Of a stretch of 64,000 bases of DNA, positions 8,260 to 18,764 are shown piece by piece. The notes below the pieces were generated by a model. That model did no database searches and was not told the DNA's origin. It was given only the letters and a program-made list of their open reading frames with translations. The stretch spans positions 558,001 through 622,000 of the forward strand of contig NZ_MASU01000013.1 in assembly GCF_003202235.1 (NCBI RefSeq), in the 5' to 3' direction. The position numbers were made by a program, and so were the translations under genes. This DNA comes from Prauserella flavalba (GTDB lineage: Bacteria; Actinomycetota; Actinomycetes; Mycobacteriales; Pseudonocardiaceae). Positions within the stretch are counted from its first letter, which is position 1. Each line of letters begins with the position of its first letter.

Positions 8260-9165
8260 GTGGCCAGCGTAGCGGCGACGGGGCGAGCCGACCTGACCGA
8301 CGCGCAGTGGGCGGTGCTGGAACCGCTGCTGCCGGTGGGACAGAAGCCGGGTCGCCCACCGAAATGGACCAAGCGTCAACTTCTTGACGGAATCCGGTGG
8401 CGGGTGCGTGTGGGCGCTCCCTGGCGCGATGTCCCACCGGTGTATGGGTGCTGGCAGACGGTCTACGGGCTGTTCCGGCGCTGGCAGCGCGCTGGCGTGT
8501 GGGCGGTAATCCTGGCGGCGTTGCAGGCCAGAGCCGATGGAGCCGGGGTGATCACGTGGGACGTGAGCGTGGATTCCACGATCAACCGAGCGCATCAGCA
8601 TGCGGCGGGCGCGCGGTCCGATGGTGACCTTCAGCAGGAACCGCCGGGTGGGGTGGGTGAGCCCGAGCCAGCCGATCACGCGTTGGGCCGGTCTCGGGGT
8701 GGATGGACTACCAAGCTGCATCTGGCGACCGAGCAGGGGCAGAGGCCGCTGTCCTTGCTGGTGACCGCAGGGCAGTGGGGGGACAGCCCGCAGTTCGAGG
8801 CGGTGCTGGCCGGAATCCGGGTCGCCCGAGTTGGTGGTGGGCGAGCCCGGACCCGACCGGATCGGGTGCTGGCGGACAAGGCCTACAGCTCCCGAGCTAA
8901 CCGGGCCTACCTGCGCAAGCGCGGGATCGCGTGCACGATTCCCCAGCCCGCCGATCAAATCCGGCATCGCCGCAAGCGTGGACGGGCGGGTGGTCGACCA
9001 CCCGCGTTCGACCCGCACACCTACACGCAGCGCCACGCGGTCGAATGCGGGATCAACCGCCTCAAACGTAACCGAGCTGTGGCCACTCGATATGACAAGC
9101 TCGCGGTCCGCTACGAAACGACAGTCCACATCGCCGCGATCAACGAGTGGCTACCTCGCTTATAA
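8260..9165 (+). CDS. IS5-family transposase (DDE type)
   Basis: A 301-residue transposase from a GTG start. It begins with the IS5 N-terminal domain ([29 protein letters not shown]). The three catalytic acids can be assigned: Asp in WDVSVDSTI, Asp in VLADKAYSS and Glu in [14 protein letters not shown] with the YREK-like spacing. Many IS427-group elements need a ribosomal frameshift to join two frames; here the protein is a single continuous frame and looks functional. Confidence 0.95.
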   Translation: MASVAATGRADLTDAQWAVLEPLLPVGQKPGRPPKWTKRQLLDGIRWRVRVGAPWRDVPPVYGCWQTVYGLFRRWQRAGVWAVILAALQARADGAGVITWDVSVDSTINRAHQHAAGARSDGDLQQEPPGGVGEPEPADHALGRSRGGWTTKLHLATEQGQRPLSLLVTAGQWGDSPQFEAVLAGIRVARVGGGRARTRPDRVLADKAYSSRANRAYLRKRGIACTIPQPADQIRHRRKRGRAGGRPPAFDPHTYTQRHAVECGINRLKRNRAVATRYDKLAVRYETTVHIAAINEWLPRL

Positions 9166-9183
9166 AACACGCCCTAGACGCGG

Positions 9184-9930
9184 TCAGTTCTGGAGCGCGA
9201 ACGTGACGCCGGGGGCGCTGGGGGTTTCCGGGCGGGGCAGCCAGCGGTCGTCGCTGACGGCCAGCTCGCCCTCCAGCGCCGCGAGCACCGCCTCGCGAGC
9301 GAGCGGGAGCGCCTCGGCCACGGTCACGTCGCGGCCCAGCTCCGCCGACAGCGAGGTCGTGCCCGCGTCACTGATGCCGCAGGGCACGATCTTGTCGAAG
9401 GCGCTCATGTCGGCGTTGCAGTTGAGCTCGAAGCCGTGCATGGTCACGCCGCGCTGCACGCGGATGCCGATCGCGGCGATCTTGCGTTCCCGGCCCCGGT
9501 CGTCGGCCGGAAGCCACACGCCGCTGCGGCCCTCGACCCGTCCTGTGTGGACACCGAACCGCTCGCACACGTGGATCAGCGCCTCCTCGAGGCGGCGCAC
9601 GTACTGCACCACGTCGATCGGGTCGGCGAGCTTGACGATGGGGTAGCCGACGAGCTGGCCCGGACCGTGCCAGGTGATGCGCCCGCCGCGGTCGACGTCG
9701 ATCACCGGCGTGCCGTCGGTGGGCCGGTCCTCTGGCTGCGTGCGCTTGCCCGCCGTGTAGACCGAGGGATGCTCCAGCAGCAGCATCGTGTCAGGGCCCT
9801 CGCCGTCGGCTCGGGCGTTGACGTACTCCCGCTGCAGGTCCCACGCCTCCAGATAGTCGATCGTGCCGATCTCGCGGACGTCGACGGGATCGGTGGTGGC
9901 GCGGCAGGACCTGGTCGCATTCTCAGTCAC
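9184..9930 (-). CDS. lipB: Octanoyltransferase
   Basis: Moves octanoyl groups from acyl carrier protein to lipoyl-domain lysines, the first step of lipoate synthesis. It has 248 residues. The family signature [17 protein letters not shown] is present, as are the catalytic Cys in [10 protein letters not shown] and the conserved Lys in [10 protein letters not shown]. The start is GTG at 9930, overlapping the PAP2 stop in a GTGA. It is the last gene of the TIGR01777-PAP2-lipB operon. The insertion sequence ends 10 bp after its stop. Confidence 0.96.
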   Translation of the reverse strand: MTENATRSCRATTDPVDVREIGTIDYLEAWDLQREYVNARADGEGPDTMLLLEHPSVYTAGKRTQPEDRPTDGTPVIDVDRGGRITWHGPGQLVGYPIVKLADPIDVVQYVRRLEEALIHVCERFGVHTGRVEGRSGVWLPADDRGRERKIAAIGIRVQRGVTMHGFELNCNADMSAFDKIVPCGISDAGTTSLSAELGRDVTVAEALPLAREAVLAALEGELAVSDDRWLPRPETPSAPGVTFALQN

Positions 9931-10562
9931 GCTGACGAGGCTACGCCGCGCCTCACCGGCGGCGACAGCCGAAGTGCGACGGCTGACAGCAGGGCGATAC
10001 CGCTCACCGCCAGCACGGCGCCGACCGTGTCGGTCAGCCAGTGCACGTCCAGCACCACCCTGCTCGCGGCGCACAGCAGCGTCGCCACCACCGCCACGCG
10101 CGTCACCACGGCGACCAGGTGGGCGGCCAGCAGTGTGCACAGGACCACCGCGGCCACGCCCGTGCTCGCGACCGACACCACGTGCCCGCTCGGATAGCTG
10201 AAGTCGGGGTACACGCGGGGCCGTTCGCGCGCGAAGACGGGTTTCGCGAGCCAGCTCGTCGCCCGGCAGAGGCCGAGCAGCAGCAGTACCCGCAGCACGA
10301 TCCCGGCACGGTCCGTGTCGCCGCGCCGCCACAGCACGAGGGCGCCGATCGCCAGTGCCACCGCGAACAGCACGGGCAGCACCGGGCCGAGCACCGCGCT
10401 CACCACCTCGGCGACCACGCCCGCGGGGCCTCGCCAGCGGTCCTGGAGCAGCTCGCCGAGCAGGGCGTCGAGCCCACCGGGCGAGCCGCTCACGAACACA
10501 CCGAGCGCGACGAACGCCGCCAGCAGCACCACGCCGAGCACAAGGGAACGCCGGACGGTCAC
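9927..10562 (-). CDS. PAP2-family membrane phosphatase
   Basis: An integral membrane acid phosphatase-like protein of 211 residues, probably acting on a lipid phosphate or pyrophosphate at the membrane surface. All three PAP2 motifs are present: [10 protein letters not shown] (KxxxxxxRP), YPSGH (PSGH) and [12 protein letters not shown] (SRxxxxxHxxxD). About five or six hydrophobic segments are visible. The GTG start at 10562 overlaps the TIGR01777 stop, and its own stop overlaps lipB, so it is translationally coupled on both sides. PAP2 is not a usual lipB neighbour as far as I recall. Confidence 0.9.
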   Translation of the reverse strand: MTVRRSLVLGVVLLAAFVALGVFVSGSPGGLDALLGELLQDRWRGPAGVVAEVVSAVLGPVLPVLFAVALAIGALVLWRRGDTDRAGIVLRVLLLLGLCRATSWLAKPVFARERPRVYPDFSYPSGHVVSVASTGVAAVVLCTLLAAHLVAVVTRVAVVATLLCAASRVVLDVHWLTDTVGAVLAVSGIALLSAVALRLSPPVRRGVASSA

Positions 10563-11443
10563 AGCACCGCCGCGAGCGCCTCGTCGAGGTCGGGGTGCCG
10601 GAAGCCGAAGCCCGCGTTGACGAGCTTGCGGGGCACCGCCCTCGGACCGGTCAGGATCATCTCCTCGGCGGCCTCGCCGAGCGCGACGCGCAGCGCCGGA
10701 GCGGGCACCCACCACGGCGCGGGCCGGTTCACGGCGCGGCCGAGCGCCCTGGTGAACTCCGCGTTGGTCACCACGCCCGGCGCCGCCATGTTGACGGGGC
10801 CGGTCACGTCCTCGCACTCCAGCACGAAACGGATCGCCGCGACCTGGTCGGGCAGGGAGATCCACGGGAAGTACTGCCTGCCGCCACCGAGCCTGGCGCC
10901 GAGGCCGAGCCAGAACAGCGGCTTCAAGGGTCCCAGCAGCCCGCCCTTTCCCGCGAGCACGGGCGCGTTACGCAGCAGGACCACGCGGGCGCCCGCCTCG
11001 ACGGCGGGTGCGGTCGCGGCCTCCCAGGCAACGCACAGCTCGGGCAGGAACCCCCGGCCCGCCGGACGCGACTCCTCGGCCTCGCACTCGCCGGTGTCGC
11101 CGTAGTAGTGGGCGCCGGAGGAGTTCACCAGCAGCGGCACCCCGTGCTCGGCGACGGCCTCGGCGAGGACCTCGGTCGGCTCGATCCTGCTGTCGGTGAG
11201 CAGTTGCTTGCGGGCACCGCTCCAGCGGCCGGAGATCAGCGGGGCGCCGCACAGGTTCACCACGGCGTCGACACCGTCGAACGTGCCGTGGTCGATGCGG
11301 CCCGCGGGCGGGTCCCAGCTGCGCTCGTCGCCCGTGCGGGTGTCGCGGCGCACCAGCCGCAGCACGTCGTGCCCTGCCTTGCGCAGGCACGGCACGAGCG
11401 CGCTTCCGATCAGACCGCTGGAACCGGCGACGACTACTCGCAT
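10559..11443 (-). CDS. TIGR01777-family epimerase-like protein (SDR)
   Basis: A 294-residue Rossmann-fold protein of the extended SDR superfamily (SDR39U1/YfcH-like) that starts [17 protein letters not shown]. The NAD(P)-binding glycine motif is at residues 7-13, and the active-site region includes [12 protein letters not shown]. Its biochemical role is unknown even in well-studied bacteria. The position between sucB and lipB matches Rv2216 in M. tuberculosis. It heads the coupled operon with PAP2 and lipB. Confidence 0.9.
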   Translation of the reverse strand: MRVVVAGSSGLIGSALVPCLRKAGHDVLRLVRRDTRTGDERSWDPPAGRIDHGTFDGVDAVVNLCGAPLISGRWSGARKQLLTDSRIEPTEVLAEAVAEHGVPLLVNSSGAHYYGDTGECEAEESRPAGRGFLPELCVAWEAATAPAVEAGARVVLLRNAPVLAGKGGLLGPLKPLFWLGLGARLGGGRQYFPWISLPDQVAAIRFVLECEDVTGPVNMAAPGVVTNAEFTRALGRAVNRPAPWWVPAPALRVALGEAAEEMILTGPRAVPRKLVNAGFGFRHPDLDEALAAVL

Positions 11444-11470
11444 GAACCCACCTTAAAGAGACACAGTGAA

Positions 11471-11498
11471 GGGGCGCCCACCGAAAGGTGGACGCCCC
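11471..11498 (-). terminator. Hairpin terminator after sucB
   Basis: Arms at 11471-11482 and 11487-11498 form a 12-bp stem with a GAAA/TTTC loop. On the reverse strand the single mismatch becomes a G-U pair, which fits termination of the sucB transcript 18 bp after its stop. Confidence 0.7.
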
Positions 11499-11516
11499 TC
11501 ACGCCGAACTCACGTG

Positions 11517-13280
11517 CTACAGGCCGAGCTCGTCCTCGAACTTGCCCTCTTCGAGGCGCTGCTTGATCGTCGTCAGGAACCGGCCGGCGTCGGCACCGTC
11601 GATCAGGCGGTGGTCGTAGGTGAGCGGCAGGTAGGCCATCGACCGGACGGCGATGGTGTCGTTGCCGTCCGCGTCGGCCACCACGACCGGGCGCCGCACG
11701 ACCGCGCCGGTGCCGAGCATGCCGGACTGCGGCTGCACGATGATCGGCGTGTCGAACAGGGCGCCGTTGCTGCCGATGTTCGTGATCGTGAACGTGCCGC
11801 CCGTCAGCTCGTCGGGCGTGACCTTGTTGCTGCGCGCCCGCGCCGCCAGGTCGGCGATGCGGTGCGCGAGCCCGGCCAGGCTCAGCTCGCCGGCGTCGTG
11901 GATCACCACCGAGAGCAGGCCGCGCTCGGTGTCCACGGCGATCCCGAGGTTGATCGCGCCGTGGTAGGTGATCTCCTTCGTCTCCTCGTTGTAGGAGGCG
12001 TTGACGTTCGGGTGCTGCTTGAGCGCCTCGACGGTGGCCTTGGCGAAGAACGGCAGGAACGTGAGGTTCACGCCCTCGCGCTCGCGGAAGGCCGCCTTGG
12101 CCCGCTGCCGCAGCTTGGCGATCTTGGTGACGTCGACCTCGTGCACCTGCGTCAGCTGCGCCGAGACCTGGAGCGACTCCCTGGTCTTGGTGGCCGTGAT
12201 CTGCCGGATGCGGCTGGCCTTCTGCACGGTGCCGCGCAGTGCCGCCTTCTCCGAGTCCGACACCGCGGCGGCCGGCTCGGCCGGTGCCTGCGCGGCCGGG
12301 GCTGCTGCGGCCGGCTGCGCGGCGGCGGGAGCCGCGGCGGGCTGCTGCCGCTGCTTCTCCTCGACCGCGGCGAGCACGTCCTGCTTGCGGATACGCCCAC
12401 CGACGCCGGTGCCGGTGAGGCTGCCCAGGTCGATGTCGTGCTCGGCGGCGAGCTTGCGCACCAGCGGCGTGACGTACGGCCCGGCGGCGCCGTCCCGGCT
12501 CGGAGCGGCCTGCTGCGCGGGCTGGGCCTGCTGGGCCGGTGCCGCGGCGGGCGCGGGCTGAGCGGGCGCAGGGGCCGGGGTCTCCTGCTTCGGCGGCTCC
12601 GGAGCCGCCTGCGGCTCCGGCTGCTTCGGCTGGGCCGGGGCCGACGGGGCGGCGTTCGCGTCACCGATCACGGCGAGCTGCCCACCGACCTCGACGGTCT
12701 CGTCCTCGCTCACGGAGATCTCGAGCACGGTGCCCGCGACCGGCGAGGGAACCTCGGTGTCGACCTTGTCGGTGGAGATCTCGAGCAGCGGCTCGTCGAC
12801 CTCGACCGTGTCGCCGACCTGCTTGAGCCACCGGGTCACCGTGCCCTCGGTGACGCTCTCGCCCAGCTCGGGCAGCGTCACCGGGGTGCCTGAGGCCGCG
12901 CCGCCCGACGGGGCGGGTTCGGACTGCGCGGGCTGGGCCTGCGCCTGGGTGGGCTCGGGCTGCTGTTCCTGCGCGGGCTCCGGCTCGGGCTGCGCGGGCG
13001 CCTCCTCGGCCTGCGGGGCGGGCGCCGCGGCACCGCCGCCGGAACCGTCGTCGATCACCGCCAGCTCGCCGCCGACCTCGACCGTCTCGTCCTCGCGGGC
13101 GACGATCTTCTGCACCGTGCCGGCGACGGGGGAGGGGACCTCGGTGTCGACCTTGTCGGTGGAGATCTCGAGTAGCGGCTCGTCGACCTCGACCGTGTCA
13201 CCCTCCTGCTTCAACCACCGGGTGACGGTGCCCTCCGTGACGCTTTCACCGAGCTCCGGCAATGTGACGGAGTACGCCAT
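11517..13280 (-). CDS. sucB: 2-oxoglutarate dehydrogenase E2 (dihydrolipoyl succinyltransferase, DlaT/SucB)
   Basis: The acyltransferase core of a 2-oxoacid dehydrogenase complex, 587 residues. Domain order: lipoyl domain 1 (lysine K43 in STDKVDTE), an Ala/Pro/Glu/Gln-rich linker, lipoyl domain 2 (K170 in the same motif), a second linker, a peripheral subunit-binding domain ([16 protein letters not shown]) and the catalytic domain with [12 protein letters not shown] near the C-terminus. The two lipoyl-domain coding regions are almost identical at the DNA level. It is the actinobacterial shared E2 used by pyruvate and/or 2-oxoglutarate dehydrogenases. The ATG at 13280 lies 56 bp after lpd on the same strand. 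Confidence 0.95.
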   Translation of the reverse strand: MAYSVTLPELGESVTEGTVTRWLKQEGDTVEVDEPLLEISTDKVDTEVPSPVAGTVQKIVAREDETVEVGGELAVIDDGSGGGAAAPAPQAEEAPAQPEPEPAQEQQPEPTQAQAQPAQSEPAPSGGAASGTPVTLPELGESVTEGTVTRWLKQVGDTVEVDEPLLEISTDKVDTEVPSPVAGTVLEISVSEDETVEVGGQLAVIGDANAAPSAPAQPKQPEPQAAPEPPKQETPAPAPAQPAPAAAPAQQAQPAQQAAPSRDGAAGPYVTPLVRKLAAEHDIDLGSLTGTGVGGRIRKQDVLAAVEEKQRQQPAAAPAAAQPAAAAPAAQAPAEPAAAVSDSEKAALRGTVQKASRIRQITATKTRESLQVSAQLTQVHEVDVTKIAKLRQRAKAAFREREGVNLTFLPFFAKATVEALKQHPNVNASYNEETKEITYHGAINLGIAVDTERGLLSVVIHDAGELSLAGLAHRIADLAARARSNKVTPDELTGGTFTITNIGSNGALFDTPIIVQPQSGMLGTGAVVRRPVVVADADGNDTIAVRSMAYLPLTYDHRLIDGADAGRFLTTIKQRLEEGKFEDELGL

Positions 13281-13336
13281 CGTTCGCTGACTCCCTTGAC
13301 TGTTTCTGGTGTGGTCTGGTTCTGAGGCGACTGACG

Positions 13337-14710
13337 TCAGCCGTGCGTGTGCAGCGGCTTGCCCGCGAGGGCGAGATGCGCCTCGCCGAGTGCCTCGGTC
13401 TGGGTCGGGTGGGCGTGGATGAGCGGGGCGACGTCCTCGGGGAAAGCCTCCCAGTTGTAGATCAGCTGTGCCTCGCCGATCAGCTCGCCGACGCGGTCGC
13501 CGACCAGGTGCAGGCCCACGACGGGGCCGTCCGGGGCCTTGACCAGCTTCACAGCGCCGGAGGTCTTCAGGATCTGGCTCTTGCCGTTGCCGGCCAGGTC
13601 GTAGGTCAGCGTCGTGACGTCCGAGCCGAACTTCTCCTTGGCGGCGGCCTCGGTGAGGCCGACGGAGGCGACCTCGGGGTGCGAGTAGGTGACGCGGGGG
13701 ATGCCGGCCTCGTCGATGGGCTTCGGGTCGAGCCCCGCGATGTGCTCGGCGACGAGGATGCCCTGCTGGAAGCCGCGGTGGGCGAGCTGCAGGCCGGGCA
13801 CGATGTCGCCGACGGCGTAGACGTTCGGCAGGTTGGTGCGCAGCAGGTCGTCGGTGAGCACGAAGCCGCGGTCCATCTGGACGCCCGCCTCGTCGTAGCC
13901 GTGGCCCGCGGTGTTGGGGCCGCGGCCGACGGCGACCAGCAGCAGGTCGGCCTCCAGCGTCTCGCCGGACTCCAGCGACACGCTCACGCCGTTGTCGTCC
14001 TGCTTGGCGCCGGTGAACTTCACGCCGGTCTTGAAGGCGATCTTGCGGCGGCGGAACGCGCGCTCGAGCTGCTTGGACGCGAACTCGTCCTCGTTCGGCA
14101 CCAGCCGGGGCAGCGCCTCGACGATGGTCACCTCGGTGCCGAAGGAGGCCCACACGCTGGCGAACTCGACGCCGATCACGCCGCCGCCCAGCACCACGGC
14201 CTTCTTGGGCACGTAGTCGAGCTTCAGCGCGTCCTCGCTGGCGATGATCCGGCCGCCGAGGTCGAGCCCGGGCAGTGACTTGGAGTACGAGCCGGTGGCC
14301 AGCACCACGTTCTTGCCCGTGTAGCGGGTACCGTCGACGGTCACCGTGGTGCCGCCGGAGAAGGTGCCCGTACCCTCCACGTAGTTGATCTTGTGTGCCT
14401 TCGCGAGGCCCTGCAGGCCCTTGTACAGGCGGGTGACGACCCCGTCCTTGTACTTGTGGACGCCGGCCATGTCGACGCCCTCGAAGACGGACTTGACGCC
14501 GAACTGCTCGCCGTCGCGGGCCGAGTCGGCGACCTCGGCGGCGTGCAGCAGCGCCTTGGTCGGGATGCATCCGCGGTGCAAGCAGGTGCCGCCCAGCTTG
14601 TCCTTCTCGATCAACGTGACGGAAAGGCCCAGCTCGGCGGCGCGGAACGCCGCGGCGTAGCCACCCGATCCGCCACCCAGGATCACCAGGTCGGCTTCAG
14701 CGTCGGTCAC
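13337..14710 (-). CDS. lpd: Dihydrolipoyl dehydrogenase (E3)
   Basis: An FAD/NAD enzyme of 457 residues that re-oxidises dihydrolipoyl groups of E2 proteins. The redox disulfide is C43/C48 ([13 protein letters not shown]), the FAD motif is [10 protein letters not shown], the NAD motif is [16 protein letters not shown], and the C-terminal catalytic pair is in [10 protein letters not shown]. The start is GTG at 14710. It heads the lpd-sucB unit. It is the only E3 in the window and is probably also needed by the E1/E2 complex encoded at 27294-30444, which has no E3 of its own. Confidence 0.96.
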   Translation of the reverse strand: MTDAEADLVILGGGSGGYAAAFRAAELGLSVTLIEKDKLGGTCLHRGCIPTKALLHAAEVADSARDGEQFGVKSVFEGVDMAGVHKYKDGVVTRLYKGLQGLAKAHKINYVEGTGTFSGGTTVTVDGTRYTGKNVVLATGSYSKSLPGLDLGGRIIASEDALKLDYVPKKAVVLGGGVIGVEFASVWASFGTEVTIVEALPRLVPNEDEFASKQLERAFRRRKIAFKTGVKFTGAKQDDNGVSVSLESGETLEADLLLVAVGRGPNTAGHGYDEAGVQMDRGFVLTDDLLRTNLPNVYAVGDIVPGLQLAHRGFQQGILVAEHIAGLDPKPIDEAGIPRVTYSHPEVASVGLTEAAAKEKFGSDVTTLTYDLAGNGKSQILKTSGAVKLVKAPDGPVVGLHLVGDRVGELIGEAQLIYNWEAFPEDVAPLIHAHPTQTEALGEAHLALAGKPLHTHG

Positions 14711-14889
14711 TTCTCAAACTCCTCGGCAGGCAGTGTCGATGGGGTACACGGGCGCCGTGGTGCGCTCATCACACCTCATCTTGTCACCTCGCCTGACAGG
14801 CTTGCGAGCTAGTGCTGCCCATGTGGCGGACACGTCGTTTCCGTCCCCGGAATAATGATCGTGGGGACACCGGAAGAGAGGTGGTCGAC

Positions 14890-15240
14890 GTGGGGCTGTT
14901 CGACTCACTGCGGAGAAGGAACAAGGGGTCGTCGAAGCCGGGAACGCTGCGAAAGGCCAGCTCGGCCGACACGCGGCACCTGGAGGAATGGGCCGCGTCG
15001 CGGCGCGGGGTGGAGGCGTACGTGGAGCCCCGCACCACTGTCACCGACACCACTGTGGTGCTGGTCGCACACGACGGTGAGTGGACGCGGCGCCGGATCG
15101 GCAGCCTGTCAGCGGCCCAGGACTTCGGCCGCAAGCGCTCCATCCCCGTCTATGAGGTCGCCCGCACGGGCTACCCGAAGCGCATGCGCGAGTACACCGA
15201 GCGGCAGAAAATCCTCGAGCGCCGCCGCGAGCAGCCCTGA
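14890..15240 (+). CDS. Small conserved-looking protein of unknown function
   Basis: A basic, soluble 116-residue protein starting MGLFDSLRRRNKG. The GTG at 14890 has AGAGGTGG 8 bases upstream; an in-frame ATG at 14812 would add a poorly supported extension. A central stretch (TTVTDTTVVLVAHDGEW) suggests a small beta domain, and the C-terminus is Arg/Glu-rich. I do not recognise the family. It is divergent from lpd, and hairpin copy 2 follows it. Confidence 0.7.
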   Translation: MGLFDSLRRRNKGSSKPGTLRKASSADTRHLEEWAASRRGVEAYVEPRTTVTDTTVVLVAHDGEWTRRRIGSLSAAQDFGRKRSIPVYEVARTGYPKRMREYTERQKILERRREQP

Positions 15241-15254
15241 GCCCTCACCCGACT

Positions 15255-15307
15255 GCAGTGAAGGCCACCTTCACTGCAGTCAACGCAGTGAAGGTGGCCT
15301 TCACTGC
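15255..15307. terminator. 23-bp perfect hairpin, AAGGCCACCTT family (copy 2)
   Basis: Arms at 15255-15277 and 15285-15307 are exactly complementary, with a 7-nt loop. Each arm is also nearly self-complementary (GCAGTGAAGG/CCTTCACTGC), so alternative cruciform folds exist. It lies between two converging genes and probably terminates both. Confidence 0.8.
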
Positions 15308-15323
15308 GGTTGAGCACGGGTGG

Positions 15324-16283
15324 CTACGCCGACGCCTCCAGCAGGCGCAGGTGTTCCTCGAGCAGGGCGCGGATGCCCGGGTGGACGGTGGTGCCGAACA
15401 CCGGGTCCCATTCGACGACCTCTCCGGTGCCGGGGCGCAGCACGATCCCCTCGGGGTCGCTGATCCCGATCCCCTCGGCGGCGGGAGCCAGCTCGGCCAC
15501 ACCGAGCAGGCGCGGGAACACCACGTCGGCGCGCAGGCCGTCGCAGGTGAGCAGGAACGCGCGGTAGTCGGCCGGCAGCGGGTGGCCGAGCCTGCGCTCC
15601 ACGTCCGCGATCGCCGCAGGGCTCGCCGGCGGCGGCACCGCGCCCGGCTCGCCCCGCAGTCGCATGATCTCGGCGACCAACTCCCGCCAGCCCCCGCGCT
15701 CGCGCTCCGGCCGGTAACGCGCTCCCAGCGCGGCGACGAGCGTCCCCGCGTAGTCCCTGGCCCACTCCTCCGGCACCGTCAGCACGCCGTCGACGAGCAA
15801 CGGCGCGACGTCACGGCACGCGGCGAGCGTGGCCACGTCCGGTCGCTTCGTCTCGCCCGCGCGCTCGGCCCACCGGCCCAGTGCCTCGGTGGCCGCCTCG
15901 ACGTCATCCCGCTCCGCCGCGGCCTGCGCCTCGGCGGCGAGTGCCCGCAGCGGGTCCCGGCTCTCCTTGGCGAGGTGCGCGCGGTGAGCCTCGGCCTCGG
16001 CGTCGAGGTCGAGCGGGGTCAGCTCGGCCGCCCAGTCCGGTGTCTCGCGGCGCGCGGCGAACAGCATCGCCCACGCCCGCGCGGTGAGCGGCTCCGCCGC
16101 GAGCCTGCTCGCCTCACGGCCGGTCGCGGCGAGCCAGTGCCGCACGAGCCGGTCGGACTGCGCGCTCGCCCCGGCGCACGCCAGCAGCAGGGCGGCGGTG
16201 GAGATCACCGCGTCGACGCCCTCGTCCGACGCCGTGAGCACCTTGCGCACGGCGTCGTCCGCGTAGCCGCCCTCGTCGGTCAC
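15324..16283 (-). CDS. SMI1/KNR4 (SUKH) domain protein
   Basis: A 319-residue soluble protein. The C-terminal third matches the SMI1/KNR4 pattern ([30 protein letters not shown] followed by a conserved acidic region), here split by my reading into a helix and the motif [11 protein letters not shown]. The N-terminal two thirds are alpha-helical and Ala/Arg-rich with no recognised domain. SUKH proteins include immunity proteins for nuclease toxins and scaffold-like proteins. No toxin gene is adjacent, so immunity is not supported here. The GTG at 16283 overlaps the pepA stop in a GTGA, so translation is coupled to the aminopeptidase. Confidence 0.75.
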   Translation of the reverse strand: MTDEGGYADDAVRKVLTASDEGVDAVISTAALLLACAGASAQSDRLVRHWLAATGREASRLAAEPLTARAWAMLFAARRETPDWAAELTPLDLDAEAEAHRAHLAKESRDPLRALAAEAQAAAERDDVEAATEALGRWAERAGETKRPDVATLAACRDVAPLLVDGVLTVPEEWARDYAGTLVAALGARYRPERERGGWRELVAEIMRLRGEPGAVPPPASPAAIADVERRLGHPLPADYRAFLLTCDGLRADVVFPRLLGVAELAPAAEGIGISDPEGIVLRPGTGEVVEWDPVFGTTVHPGIRALLEEHLRLLEASA

Positions 16284-17773
16284 CCGTTGTCGGCGATGTC
16301 CGCCAGCACCGCGGCGATCGTGCGCACCGGCACGCCCGTGCCGCCCTTGCCGGTGTAGCCCCACGGGCCGCCCGTGTTGAAGGCGGGGCCCGCGATGTCG
16401 ATGTGCGCCCACGGCAGGCCCTCGGCGACGAACTCGCGCAGGAAGATCCCGGCCGCGAGCATGCCGCCCCAGCGGGAGCCCGTGACGTTGGCGAGGTCGG
16501 CGAGCTTGGAGTCAAGGTCACCGCGCAGCTCCTCCGGCAGCGGCATCGGCCAGCCGTTCTCGCCGGTGGCTTGCGCGATCGCGGCCACGCGGTCGCGGAA
16601 CTCGTCGGAGCCCATGATGCCGGGCGTGCGGTTGCCAAGGGCCACCATCTGCGCGCCGGTGAGCGTGGACGTCTCGATCAGGTAGTCCGGCTCGTCCTCG
16701 GCCGCGCGCACGATCGCGTCGGCGAGCACGAGCCTGCCCTCGGCGTCGGTGTTGAGCACCTCGACGGTCTTGCCGCCGTACATGGTCAGCACGTCACCGG
16801 GCCGGTACGACGTGCCCGACGGCATGTTCTCCGCGAGCGGCAGGTAGCCGGTGACCTCGAGCGGGTACTTGAGCTTCGCGGCGAGCACCACGGAGGCGAG
16901 CACCGCGGCGGCCCCGGACATGTCCGAGGTCATGTGGTCCATGTTCGCGGCGGGCTTGAGCGAGATGCCGCCCGTGTCGAACGTGATGCCCTTGCCGACC
17001 AGCGCGACCTTCCTCTTCGCCTTCGGCCCCTTGTAGGAGAGGCAGACCAGGCGCGGCGGCCGCGACGAGCCGCCACCGACGCCGAGGATGCCGCCGTAGC
17101 CCTTGCGCTTGAGCTGCTTCTCGTCGAGCACCTCGATGTCGAGGCCGGTCTGCTCGGCGAGCTTCTTCGCGCGGTCGGCGAACGAGCCGGGGAAGAGGTC
17201 GTTGGGCGGGGTGTTCACCAGGTCGCGCGCGGTGAGCACCGACTCGGCGATCGCCGTGGCGGCCTTGAGCGTGGCGCGGTGCTCGCGCGCGGACCCGTCG
17301 GCAGGCGTCGCGACGTCCACCGTGGACACCGGGGCGTCGCCGGGCTCCGACTTGTACTCGGTGAAGGTGTACGCGCCCAGGATCGTGCCCTCGACCGCGG
17401 CCTGCAGGTCCACAACGGACAGCGTGGTGAGCGCCCGCGCGGTGCCGGCCAGCGCGCGGCCCGAGGCGCCCGCGGCGCGGCGGACCTGCTCCTGCGTCGG
17501 CTCCGGCTTGCCGAGGCCGACGGCGAGCACGACGCCCGCGGGCAGCTTGCCCAGCGTCGGCACCTTCACGACCTCCTCGGCCTTGCCGGTGGCGCCGAGC
17601 GTGCGCAGCACGTCGACGAGCGTGCCGCCCAGCGCGGCGTCGACGGCCTCGGCGCCGGGCGCCAGCTCCAGCCCGTTGGCTCCCTGAACGGTGCCGACCA
17701 CGACGGCCTCGGCGCGGGTCTTGCCCAGCGCGGCCTCGGTGATCTCGGACAGGGCAAGCTTCGGCACGCTCAC
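16280..17773 (-). CDS. pepA: Leucyl aminopeptidase (M17)
   Basis: A cytosolic di-metal aminopeptidase of 497 residues in peptidase family M17. The signature [13 protein letters not shown] carries metal-ligand Asp and Glu residues, and the first metal-binding lysine/aspartate region is seen in [10 protein letters not shown]. The N-terminal domain (about residues 1-170) is the usual hexamer-forming region. The start is GTG at 17773. It corresponds in position to Rv2213 (PepB) in M. tuberculosis. It is translationally coupled to the downstream SUKH-domain gene. Confidence 0.95.
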   Translation of the reverse strand: MSVPKLALSEITEAALGKTRAEAVVVGTVQGANGLELAPGAEAVDAALGGTLVDVLRTLGATGKAEEVVKVPTLGKLPAGVVLAVGLGKPEPTQEQVRRAAGASGRALAGTARALTTLSVVDLQAAVEGTILGAYTFTEYKSEPGDAPVSTVDVATPADGSAREHRATLKAATAIAESVLTARDLVNTPPNDLFPGSFADRAKKLAEQTGLDIEVLDEKQLKRKGYGGILGVGGGSSRPPRLVCLSYKGPKAKRKVALVGKGITFDTGGISLKPAANMDHMTSDMSGAAAVLASVVLAAKLKYPLEVTGYLPLAENMPSGTSYRPGDVLTMYGGKTVEVLNTDAEGRLVLADAIVRAAEDEPDYLIETSTLTGAQMVALGNRTPGIMGSDEFRDRVAAIAQATGENGWPMPLPEELRGDLDSKLADLANVTGSRWGGMLAAGIFLREFVAEGLPWAHIDIAGPAFNTGGPWGYTGKGGTGVPVRTIAAVLADIADNG

Positions 17774-17852
17774 GTCAGGCTCCTCGTCGGGTCTCGAATC
17801 TTGTCCGCCATGCTATTGACGGCGTCGTGACCGGTGAGAGGTAGGTACGAGC

Positions 17853-18764
17853 GTGCAGGTCGGTGCTGGCATCCTCGGCGCGCTCGCGGTGGCCGCCTCC
17901 GCTGCGGGGTGGTGGCTGCTCGGCGGCGTCGTGCTCGCGGCGGCACTGGCCTTCTGTGCTCAGTGGACGGTGCCGGAGCCGGAGGGCCGCGGCGCCACCC
18001 TGTACCGGGGCCTGCGCTCGGGCGCCAGGATCGCGAGCGTCGCCTTCTACGCCTCGGTGTTCGCCGCCTACGCGGTGCCCGGCTCGGCGTGGCTCGGCGC
18101 CGGCGTGTTCGTGCTGCTCGTGGCGGTCGCCGACGCCGTGGGCGTCGGCATCGGCGACTACTGGCGGCGCTGGATCGCGGGACTGCTCGTGGCCGCGGGC
18201 GCCGCGTTCGTGGCGGTGAGCGTCGCGATCGCCCCGGCGGGACCCACCGGAGAGCCGTCGTGGCCCGGCGTGCCTGGGCTGCTGCTCGCCGGTGCCGTGC
18301 TGTTCCCGCTGCTCACCGGGCTCGACCGGCTCCGCCTCGCCACGGGCGCCGTGCTGGTCGCCGCGGTCGCGGCGGCGGCGCTCTACCAGCTGGGGCCCGT
18401 GCGTCTCGGGCTGTCGGTGACCTCGCTGCGCGACGCGCTCGCCGCCGCCGACGCCGAGGCTCTGCAACCGCTGCTCGGCGGCGTCGTGGTGCTCGCGACC
18501 GTGCCCGCGGCACTCGCGGCGCTCACCGAGGCGAGGCAGGACCTGCGGCCCCACGGGCGGATCGTCGGGACCGCGGCCTGCGCGCTGGCCTCCGTGGTGC
18601 TCGCGGTGGTGCTGACGCCGGTGGGCGCCCTCTTCGTGGCGGCCGCGTTCGCACTGGCGCAGGCGTTCGCGGCGGCGTTGCTCACGCGCGAGCGCACCGC
18701 ACCGGCCGTCGCGACGGCCGTACTCGCCGTCGCTCTGTTCGGCGGGCTGGTGTTCGGTGCATGA
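17853..18764 (+). CDS. Polytopic membrane protein of unknown function
   Basis: A very hydrophobic 303-residue protein from a GTG start, with roughly nine or ten predicted membrane segments and short loops. No transporter signature is recognisable. Its stop overlaps the start of the DUF402 gene (ATGA), so the two are translationally coupled. It is divergent from pepA with an 80-bp gap. Confidence 0.75.
   Translation: MQVGAGILGALAVAASAAGWWLLGGVVLAAALAFCAQWTVPEPEGRGATLYRGLRSGARIASVAFYASVFAAYAVPGSAWLGAGVFVLLVAVADAVGVGIGDYWRRWIAGLLVAAGAAFVAVSVAIAPAGPTGEPSWPGVPGLLLAGAVLFPLLTGLDRLRLATGAVLVAAVAAAALYQLGPVRLGLSVTSLRDALAAADAEALQPLLGGVVVLATVPAALAALTEARQDLRPHGRIVGTAACALASVVLAVVLTPVGALFVAAAFALAQAFAAALLTRERTAPAVATAVLAVALFGGLVFGA

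Larger units (their letters stand above)
8126..9177 (+). mobile_element. IS5-family insertion sequence (IS427-like), complete
   Basis: The element spans 8130-9173 (1044 bp) between two copies of CTAG (8126-8129 and 9174-9177), which fits the YTAR target duplication of the IS427 group. The ends are imperfect inverted repeats (8130-8142 against 9161-9173, about 9 of 13 matching, both containing TGTTTTA). It carries one uninterrupted transposase. The intact frame and duplication suggest a recent insertion. The left CTAG holds the stop codon of the LLM gene. Confidence 0.85.

Noticed and set aside
8260-9165. Frameshifted transposase typical of the IS427 group
   Set aside because: The catalytic residues are all in one uninterrupted frame of 301 codons.
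11517-14570. 1017-codon reverse open frame running from lpd into sucB
   Set aside because: Its first about 430 codons read lpd out of frame; the real proteins are lpd (13337-14710) and sucB (11517-13280), each with full motifs.
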